Of a stretch of DNA of 5,038 nucleotides, positions 1 through 4,256 are shown piece by piece. The DNA comes from Candidatus Saccharimonadia bacterium (GTDB lineage Bacteria > Patescibacteriota > Saccharimonadia > Saccharimonadales > UBA4665): assembly GCA_023268595.1 (NCBI GenBank), contig JALQUD010000073.1, forward strand, positions 1 to 5,038, read 5' to 3'. A program made the position numbers and the translations under genes. Position 1 is the first letter of the stretch, and each line of letters starts with the position of its first letter. Under the pieces are notes generated by a model. That model ran no database searches and was not told the origin of the DNA. It saw only the letters and a list, made by a program, of their open reading frames with translations.

Positions 1-92
1 ATGGCTGCCTAAGCTACTGTGAAGAGTCTCGGCAACCACTGGACTGCGCCGACGATAAGCATGGACACGCTGCTACTGATGGAGCAGTCGGC

Positions 93-122
93 CGGATGAG
101 ACGGCATCGGATGAGACGGCAG
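93..122. repeat. 15-bp tandem duplication
   Basis: Two adjacent copies of a 15-base unit, CGGATGAGACGGCAT (93-107) and CGGATGAGACGGCAG (108-122), differ only at the last base. Each copy contains ATGA. The length is a multiple of three, so the frame open across it gains a repeated Arg-Met-Arg-Arg peptide without a frame change. This looks like a simple slippage duplication. I see no sign that it is a protein-binding site or part of an array. Confidence 0.8.
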
Positions 123-185
123 CTGCGGAGGCGGCAGGACTATGATGAAAACATCACACTCGTCTCCGGTTGCTGTGATGCCCAG

Positions 186-359
186 ATGACTCAACCGACG
201 GACGCCGACAACACGTCGACAATGGCTCTACTCCGCCTAGAGTACACAAACCAGGCCACCCAGGAAGAGGTACGGCGATTGGACACGCTATCGAACGGTC
301 TTCTCATGGCCATAACAGGCGACCCACACCGCAAGGGCATGCATCAGAGTACTGCTTAA
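186..359 (+). CDS. Possible small hypothetical protein (57 aa)
   Basis: A short reading frame from the ATG at 186 (MTQPTDADNT) to the TAA at 357-359. The product is 57 residues, soluble-looking and mildly helical in its middle part (LRLEYTNQATQEEVRRLD), with no membrane segment and no motif I recognise. The same frame stays open to the left edge of the window. Translation from the ATG at 96 adds a very Arg-rich, Cys-containing stretch that reads like non-coding sequence, so I prefer 186; the ATG at 222 is another option. No Shine-Dalgarno site precedes 186. A 15-codon frame (142-189, preceded by GGAGG at 126-130) ends with its TGA overlapping this ATG, which could be a leader but may be chance. 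A TATGAT box at 141-146 has no matching -35. The codons resemble those of the neighbouring genes, which is the main support. It may not be a gene. Confidence 0.3.
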   Translation: MTQPTDADNTSTMALLRLEYTNQATQEEVRRLDTLSNGLLMAITGDPHRKGMHQSTA

Positions 360-384
360 TAGGTACTTGCAATGGGGACTTGCC

Positions 385-514
385 TTGGCCGCCGGCCAAT
401 AGAGCCGGCTCAGCCAACCCGGCTCCCAGGGTCGCCGGGCTACGGCGGCCAGCGCCACTGGCGCTGCCGTAGCGGCTGCGCCTTCTCCGCTGCGGCGTGC
501 TCCAAGCTAGCTTG
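385..514. other. GC-rich stem-loop cluster; candidate structured RNA
   Basis: The 190 bases between the possible small gene and the tRNA terminator hold no credible gene but several strong hairpins in a row. Stem one pairs TTGGCC (385-390) with GGCCAA (394-399) over a 3-base loop. Stem two pairs GAGCCGG (402-408) with CCGGCTC (419-425). Stem three is the strongest: GCTACGG (439-445) pairs with CCGTAGC (467-473) and CAGCGCC (450-456) with GGCGCTG (460-466), with a 4-base bulge at 446-449 and an ACT loop. A perfect 12-base palindrome, CAAGCTAGCTTG, follows at 503-514. A terminator usable on the plus strand lies at 552-591. The signature motifs of RNase P RNA, SRP RNA and tmRNA are absent. The strand is undecided: plus would end at the terminator, while minus would lie beyond the tRNA terminator. 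A decayed or merely GC-rich spacer is the alternative. Confidence 0.4.
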
Positions 515-551
515 TGTGCGCGTCCTCGCTCCGCCAAGTCCTCCTCTTCAG

Positions 552-591
552 CCAAGTAAAAGGACCAGCACTAGCTGGTCCTTTTACTTGG
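552..591 (-). terminator. Rho-independent terminator of the tRNA, probably bidirectional
   Basis: A perfect 18-bp inverted repeat (552-569 with 574-591) surrounds a 4-base loop. Its core GGACCAGC/GCTGGTCC is flanked by AAAA on one side and TTTT on the other, so a hairpin followed by a U-run forms whichever strand is transcribed. On the minus strand it begins directly at the 3' end of the tRNA-Leu gene: the outer three pairs (589-591) are the tRNA's own encoded CCA. On the plus strand it could end a transcript from the 186-514 region. Confidence 0.85.
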
Positions 592-675
592 TGGGCAAGG
601 AGGGACTTGAACCCTCACATCATTGCTGATAACGGATTTTGAGTCCGTCGCGTATACCAATTCCGCCACTTGCCC
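589..675 (-). tRNA. trnL: tRNA-Leu, anticodon CAA, CCA encoded
   Basis: A complete 87-nt type II tRNA that decodes UUG. Read on the minus strand, the acceptor GGGCAAG (675-669) pairs with CTTGCCC (599-593), followed by discriminator A and an encoded CCA (591-589). The D arm has a short GCG/CGC stem with GG in its loop. The anticodon stem ACGGA/TCCGT holds the loop CTCAAAA, giving anticodon CAA at 641-639. The long variable arm has an ATCA/TGAT stem over GCAA, typical of Leu and Ser tRNAs. The T arm is GAGGG-TTCAAGT-CCCTC. All stems are perfectly paired, so it should be functional. It runs divergently from the sortase gene and is followed at once by its terminator. A 159-codon antisense-style reading frame through this gene (QVAELVYATDSKSV) is a well-known false protein call. 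Confidence 0.98.
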
Positions 676-735
676 GTGGCATCCGCGTCCGATCGCCGAG
701 TCCGTAACACCGGGATCAGCAAAGGCGCGTAAAGG

Positions 736-764
736 TGTGCTTAACCCTGGTATTGTACTATACT
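736..764 (+). promoter_or_regulatory. Probable sortase promoter (-10 TATACT)
   Basis: TATACT at 759-764 matches the TATAAT consensus at five of six bases. The hexamer 17 bases upstream (TGTGCT, 736-741) is a poor -35. Transcription would start near 771 and give a 5' leader of about 30 bases before the ATG at 802. That leader lacks a Shine-Dalgarno sequence. Confidence 0.45.
752..762 (-). promoter_or_regulatory. Possible tRNA-Leu promoter -10 region, overlapping the sortase promoter
   Basis: On the minus strand this stretch reads TATAGTACAAT, which contains two overlapping -10-like hexamers, TATAGT (762-757) and TACAAT (757-752). Either would place a start roughly 75-80 bases before the tRNA 5' end. 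No good -35 is visible at the right distance. If used, it lies face to face with the TATACT box of the sortase gene, and the two polymerases would compete. Confidence 0.25.
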
Positions 765-801
765 GATGCAGAGAGCGCGAGCATAAGCGTATCACTTCAC
801 T

Positions 802-2328
802 ATGACGAATAACCCATTCTATAACGATGACCGGGGCCAGCCGGCCGGCAATGGCAATGATAGCCAGGAATACGGACTGCCGGTAGCGCACACCGACGCG
901 CCCGCAGGGCAGGGCGACGGACAAAATGATCCGGCCGTGGAGCTGATCCGCCGCAAATTGGCCGGTATCTACCAGGATGAGCCGGATGCCAAACAGGAGA
1001 TAGCCGAAGCCGAATCGAGCCAGGCAGCCGGCCAGCCGGTTTCCAAGCACCAGCGCTATATGCAGTCACTGCGCGATTCGGGCCGGCCGATGAGCGAGAT
1101 CCAGACCGCCTGGCACAACTACTACCAACAGCTCCCAGATAATGAGAAGCACGATGTCTGGCAGGAATTCTACGCCCACAGCGCCCAGACACGCCAGCAG
1201 CCCAACCGCATCCAACCGCAATACACGTATCAGCCGGAAGCGACGCAGCAAGCCGCCGCAAGCCAGCACATATCGCACAGCGCTGAGCAACAACCAGCAG
1301 CCCAACCAAGCGCAGCGCAAGAGCCCGTACCAAGTCCATCGTATAATCCGCTATACCCGGGCAGTGCACTGCAGCCAAACAACGCGACGACGCCGACGGT
1401 GCCGTCAGTCGGCGCGATCCCGGACGACCAGGGCGGCATTGGCCAGAAAGATCATGACGGCACGCAGCCACCGCACCAACCAGTGAACACGCCGGACCAG
1501 CCGAAGCCAACGGGCAACGTCCAGCAAAGCAAGGGCGGCCTGCCTGACTTATCGGCGGTATCCGGTATCCGGCAGAACCTGCGCGACACGGTCAGCAAGC
1601 GCAGCGTCAAGACTCGTCACCACCTGCAATCGTTGGCGTTCGGACTCGGCTTTGGCGGCCTGGTAGTAGTCATCGTGCTATTCAGCTTCTTCAACGAGGT
1701 CGTCATAGCGCCATTCATCCAGCCCAGCCGCAACGTCAGCGCCACGCCGATCATCGTCGGACCGGACGGCGTCTCGCCCACCAAGGACGACGAAGTGATC
1801 ATACCTAAGATCAATGTCCAGATACCGCTTGATTTCACGACTAAGACTACCGACGAAAAAGCCTTCGAAGAGGCATTGGACCGTGGCGTCGCCCACTATC
1901 CGACCACCGCGTTGCCAGGCCAACAGGGGAATACTTCGTTCTTTGGCCACTCCAGCAACAACATCTTCAATCCCGGCAAATACAAGTTCGCCTTCGTGCT
2001 GCTCAACGAACTGGTACCAGGCGACAAATTCTATCTGACGCACCAGGGGACAGTCTATACCTATCAGGTGTACGACAAGAAGGTCGTGGCAGCCAATGCC
2101 GTGGAAATCCTGAACCCCGTGCCAGACAAGAAAGCTACCGCCATGCTTGTCACCTGCGACCCACCCGGCACCACGCTGCGCCGTCTGGCGGTCTGGGGCG
2201 AGCAGATCAGTCCGAACCCCAACAACAATGGCGTGGCCACACCACCGGCAAGCCAGACCAAGACCGGCCTGCCCGGCAACGGTCCGACTCTATGGAACCG
2301 TATCACCGGTTTCTTTAGCGGCTCCTGA
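802..2328 (+). CDS. Membrane-anchored sortase with long cytoplasmic N-terminal extension
   Basis: A 508-residue cysteine transpeptidase of the sortase family. Such enzymes cut a C-terminal sorting signal (LPXTG type) in exported proteins and join them to the cell surface or to other subunits. Residues 1-270 are rich in Gln, Pro, Ala and Asn. Within them are two more structured stretches, an acidic helix at about 46-71 (IRRKLAGIY...) and a Trp/Tyr-rich piece at about 81-124 (AWHNYYQQL, VWQEFY). A basic run (KRSVKTRHH) precedes one membrane helix at about 278-297, so the N-terminus should be inside and the catalytic domain outside. The sortase domain spans about 330-470. It has His383 in FFGHSS, Cys452 in MLVTCDPPG and Arg461 in the RRLAVWG strand, so the catalytic triad is complete. 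The exact class (D/E-like) is uncertain. A tail of about 35 residues follows (NGVATPP...TGFFSGS). The ATG at 802 has no Shine-Dalgarno, but the next in-frame ATG (codon 87) would remove the structured N-terminal part. No substrate with a sorting signal lies in the window. Confidence 0.93.
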   Translation: MTNNPFYNDDRGQPAGNGNDSQEYGLPVAHTDAPAGQGDGQNDPAVELIRRKLAGIYQDEPDAKQEIAEAESSQAAGQPVSKHQRYMQSLRDSGRPMSEIQTAWHNYYQQLPDNEKHDVWQEFYAHSAQTRQQPNRIQPQYTYQPEATQQAAASQHISHSAEQQPAAQPSAAQEPVPSPSYNPLYPGSALQPNNATTPTVPSVGAIPDDQGGIGQKDHDGTQPPHQPVNTPDQPKPTGNVQQSKGGLPDLSAVSGIRQNLRDTVSKRSVKTRHHLQSLAFGLGFGGLVVVIVLFSFFNEVVIAPFIQPSRNVSATPIIVGPDGVSPTKDDEVIIPKINVQIPLDFTTKTTDEKAFEEALDRGVAHYPTTALPGQQGNTSFFGHSSNNIFNPGKYKFAFVLLNELVPGDKFYLTHQGTVYTYQVYDKKVVAANAVEILNPVPDKKATAMLVTCDPPGTTLRRLAVWGEQISPNPNNNGVATPPASQTKTGLPGNGPTLWNRITGFFSGS

Positions 2329-2351
2329 ACGATTGGCGGCACTTGGCAGAA

Positions 2352-2371
2352 GGCGTTGGAGTCTTAACGCC
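2352..2371. terminator. Weak hairpin between convergent genes
   Basis: GGCGTT (2352-2357) pairs with AACGCC (2366-2371) across an 8-base loop in the 43-base gap between the convergent sortase and PEGA genes. The location suits a shared terminator, but neither side has a T-run, so factor-independent termination is doubtful. A second small hairpin, CGGTC/GACCG (2376-2388), lies inside the end of the PEGA gene. Confidence 0.25.
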
Positions 2372-3907
2372 CTAGCGGTCGCGGACCGTACGTAGCGGTG
2401 TCATGTTCAGACGGGCCGCTCCTGATGGCGTCTGCGAAGCACCTTGCTGGCCGGCAGCCTGTGCCGGTACCGGCGCGAAGGTATACAGCGTCCGGTATGA
2501 CGTATCAAAATACGGGATGAAATCAGCTGAAGCGGCCGACAGTGACTGCACGTTGGTGCCGTCATAGTCGAATATCAGCGCCTTGCCCTGGGATACGGCA
2601 ATCAGGTGGAAGCCGTCCATCCACGTCACGTGCTGCTGCGGCCGGTCGATCGGCTGCTCCAGCCGATAGGTCGAGGACCGCTCATTCTCGACATCGTACA
2701 CGGCGATGTCCTGGCCGTTCTGGGCCATGACCATCTGACTGTTGGCAGAGAACTCCACATAGTTAGGATCATTGACTTTGAGAATGTTAGCGGGCACCAG
2801 CGGCAGGTCGGGCTTGTCGCGGAGTTTCTGACCGGCATTCTCGTACACATAGACATGGTCGTCCGCAGCCGTACCGGCGACCACGTACCAATCACTACCA
2901 TACGTTGATATATCCAACAGATAGTCATCGGCGACCGTCAATTGACGCAGCTGGAATGAGGTACCGAACTGGTACAGCTTGACGGAAGTCTTACCCTTAT
3001 CGGCATCTTTGGCCGTGGCGTAGAGCACCACATCATCACCGTAAGACTTATAATCGATGACGCCGTCAAGCAATTTGGTGGGCGATGCATTATTGAGGTC
3101 GGTGGTCGTCAGCGTCTGAGCCTGCGTGTCATGGACGAAGTAGCGGTCAAATTTCTTATCACGCAGCGTGACCGTCTCCGACGGCTTGAGCTGCAGCTTG
3201 GTCGTCAGGTTGACGCTGGCCTCAGGCTCAGTGCGCGAGAACAGGATGTATTCCGACTGGTTGCCGGTGACGTGCTTCAGCAGCATATGGTCATTGTCGC
3301 GCGACCATTCTTCAAGTTCAAAGGATTGCTGTTGGCCGTCCTGAGCCGAGATGCCGAGGACCGCAGCCGGCACACTGACCGTGGTCTTCTGCTGCTTGAC
3401 CTTTTCCGGATCCTTGACGTCATAGACGTCAAAGCTGCCCGGCTCACCTGGCAACTGGACCGCCACCCAACGCCGGTCAGGGCTCTGGGTCACCATCGGA
3501 CTCTGGGCTTGGTAGTCGGCCACGGCGCTCGTATCAAGCTGGTTCGGGATCAGCAGGGGATAGTCGACATGCTCGACACTACCACCCTCGATGGTCAGCG
3601 CCCGCTGCCAGTCCCGGTAACCTTCACGGCTCAGCTTCATAGTATAGCTGCCAGCCTGGAGTGACAGCCGGGTATTGGTGGTCGCCGACTTCTTGTCATT
3701 CAGCGTGATCTGCGAACCGGAAGGAGCGCTGGAAACGAATACCAGACCGTTCTGGATGACCTCTCCATCACGGTTCACACCGTAACCGCCAGCCTGATAT
3801 AGGAGCACCACGGCGGCCATGACGATAGCCACCGCCAAAAGGATGTAACCAACATATAACCGGATAGTGTGCGCACGAGTTTTCTTGGGGTCTAGGAAAT
3901 CCATCAT
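2372..3907 (-). CDS. PEGA-domain membrane protein with beta-propeller-like extracellular region
   Basis: About 511 residues from the ATG at 3907. A short basic cytoplasmic end (MMDFLDPKKTRAHTIRL) is followed by one membrane helix at about 17-38 (YVGYILLAVAIVMAAVVLL), then an external part. A PEGA domain covers about 54-122: it has the SSAPSG turn, the LQAGSYTMKL strand and the REGYRDW end expected of that fold. Next come roughly six repeats in which a hydrophobic strand alternates with D/G turns (RRWVAVQ, DHMLLKHV, DDVVLYAT, SDWYVVAG, DIAVYDV, KALIFDYDG), resembling a WD40 or YncE-like propeller. A Gln/Ala-rich tail closes the protein. It probably acts as an envelope binding or scaffold protein; the ligand is unknown and I see no catalytic motif. 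An upstream in-frame ATG (3919) overlaps the -10 box and is unlikely to be translated; 3904 is equally possible. GAGG at 3917-3914 is well spaced for 3907 but may lie upstream of the transcript. It converges on the sortase gene. Confidence 0.9.
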   Translation of the reverse strand: MMDFLDPKKTRAHTIRLYVGYILLAVAIVMAAVVLLYQAGGYGVNRDGEVIQNGLVFVSSAPSGSQITLNDKKSATTNTRLSLQAGSYTMKLSREGYRDWQRALTIEGGSVEHVDYPLLIPNQLDTSAVADYQAQSPMVTQSPDRRWVAVQLPGEPGSFDVYDVKDPEKVKQQKTTVSVPAAVLGISAQDGQQQSFELEEWSRDNDHMLLKHVTGNQSEYILFSRTEPEASVNLTTKLQLKPSETVTLRDKKFDRYFVHDTQAQTLTTTDLNNASPTKLLDGVIDYKSYGDDVVLYATAKDADKGKTSVKLYQFGTSFQLRQLTVADDYLLDISTYGSDWYVVAGTAADDHVYVYENAGQKLRDKPDLPLVPANILKVNDPNYVEFSANSQMVMAQNGQDIAVYDVENERSSTYRLEQPIDRPQQHVTWMDGFHLIAVSQGKALIFDYDGTNVQSLSAASADFIPYFDTSYRTLYTFAPVPAQAAGQQGASQTPSGAARLNMTPLRTVRDR

Positions 3908-3917
3908 ATATGGCCTC

Positions 3918-3926
3918 ATTATAGCA
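3918..3926 (-). promoter_or_regulatory. Extended -10 promoter of the PEGA gene
   Basis: The minus strand reads TGCTATAAT from 3926 to 3918: a perfect TATAAT with the TG of an extended -10. The hexamer 17 bases upstream (CAAGCG) is not a -35, which fits an extended -10 promoter. Transcription should start around 3911-3910, only a few bases before the ATGs at 3907 and 3904, so the message would be almost leaderless. Confidence 0.6.
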
Positions 3927-3954
3927 CCGGTATCGATAGCCGCTTGTCACATAC

Positions 3955-3990
3955 GCCCCAGCATGCACCCCAGCATGCATCCTAGTATGT
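3955..3990. repeat. Three 12-bp direct repeats (iteron-like)
   Basis: The array reads GCCCCAGCATGC (3955-3966), ACCCCAGCATGC (3967-3978) and ATCCTAGTATGT (3979-3990). Copies one and two differ at one base; copy three differs from copy two at four. The bases before (3943-3954) end in CATAC, a possible faded fourth copy, and AGTATGCATG recurs at 4010-4019. Two copies contain the palindrome GCATGC. A 12-bp period places the copies on nearly the same face of the helix. The array lies 30-65 bases upstream of the PEGA -10 box and just upstream of the plus-strand promoter of the 4074 gene. That position suits a regulator-binding site for either gene. Confidence 0.65.
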
Positions 3991-4025
3991 ACCGGGGTTG
4001 AACACAAAAAGTATGCATGAGCGTC

Positions 4026-4054
4026 TTGCTACAGCCGGAAACACGGGTTACTAT
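4026..4054 (+). promoter_or_regulatory. Promoter of the 4074-5038 operon
   Basis: TTGCTA (4026-4031) and TACTAT (4049-4054) each match four of six consensus bases and are exactly 17 bases apart. Transcription would begin near 4061, about 13 bases before the ATG at 4074 or 49 before the ATG at 4110. No better pair was found in the divergent region. Confidence 0.45.
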
Positions 4055-4065
4055 AGGGTAAACCG
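4044..4065. promoter_or_regulatory. Imperfect dyad over the operon promoter
   Basis: CGGGTTAC (4044-4051) is complementary to GTAAACCG (4058-4065) at seven of eight positions around a 6-base centre. The dyad covers the proposed -10 and start site, the usual place for a repressor operator. It could be chance. Confidence 0.3.
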
Positions 4066-4073
4066 CTTACGTC

Positions 4074-4256
4074 ATGCCCGTCGTACACATGGGGCCACAG
4101 CGACGAAGTATGAGTTATGTCGAGGCAATTAATACACAAGTAACTACGAAGGTGACCAAAAACACTATGCACCACATCGTCACAACCAGCGTATCCGGGC
4201 GCGTTGCGCGCAAGCGCGCCATGGCACAAAGGATCGCGCGGGAGACCGCACGGTGA
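4074..4256 (+). CDS. Small basic hypothetical protein, first gene of a coupled pair
   Basis: 60 residues from the ATG at 4074, or 48 from the ATG at 4110 (MSYVEAINTQVTTKV). I do not recognise the family. The sequence is free of Cys and, after the start, nearly free of acidic residues. Its C-terminal third is strongly basic and helix-prone (RVARKRAMAQRIARETAR), which suggests nucleic-acid or membrane-surface contact or an RNA-interacting small protein; that is inference only. There is no membrane helix and no export signal. Support for a real gene comes from context: a promoter with 17-base spacing just upstream, and a stop codon (TGA 4254-4256) interlocked with the GTG start of the next gene. 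Neither candidate start has a clear Shine-Dalgarno. The start at 4110 gives a more protein-like N-terminus, since MPVVHMGPQRRS reads poorly. It could also serve mainly as a translated leader that delivers ribosomes to the downstream gene. Confidence 0.5.
   Translation: MPVVHMGPQRRSMSYVEAINTQVTTKVTKNTMHHIVTTSVSGRVARKRAMAQRIARETAR

Noticed and set aside
9..194. 61-codon minus-strand frame at the left end
   Set aside because: No promoter or ribosome site, a biased Pro/Ser-rich composition, and it lies opposite other equally weak frames.
360..551. RNase P RNA, SRP RNA or tmRNA
   Set aside because: None of the conserved core motifs of these RNAs is visible on either strand.
304..555. 83-codon minus-strand frame starting with TTG
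   Set aside because: The start lies inside the terminator stem, the product is Arg/Gly/Ala-rich like GC-rich non-coding DNA, and no Shine-Dalgarno or promoter fits.
372..629. 85-codon plus-strand frame
   Set aside because: It runs through the stem-loop cluster, the terminator and the antisense of the tRNA (GKEGLEPSHHC); composition is not protein-like.
571..1050. 159-codon minus-strand frame reading through the tRNA
   Set aside because: It translates the tRNA-Leu sequence (QVAELVYATDSKSV), a familiar false protein, and the antisense of the sortase start.
800..1510. 236-codon frame antisense to the sortase N-terminus
   Set aside because: Cys/Arg/Ala-rich antisense shadow of a Gln/Pro-rich coding region; the opposite strand encodes a coherent sortase.
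2233..2328. Sortase tail as a sorting signal
   Set aside because: LPGNG is not followed by a hydrophobic helix and basic tail, so the protein is not its own substrate in the usual sense.
3131..3664. 177-codon plus-strand frame
   Set aside because: Antisense shadow within the PEGA/propeller gene, which has clear domain structure on the minus strand.
3908..3919. PEGA protein start at the ATG at 3919
   Set aside because: This ATG overlaps the perfect TATAAT box, so it would lie upstream of the transcript; MDFLDP at 3904-3907 is the more natural N-terminus.
3955..3990. CRISPR array
   Set aside because: The repeats are 12 bp, directly adjacent without spacers, and no cas gene is present.
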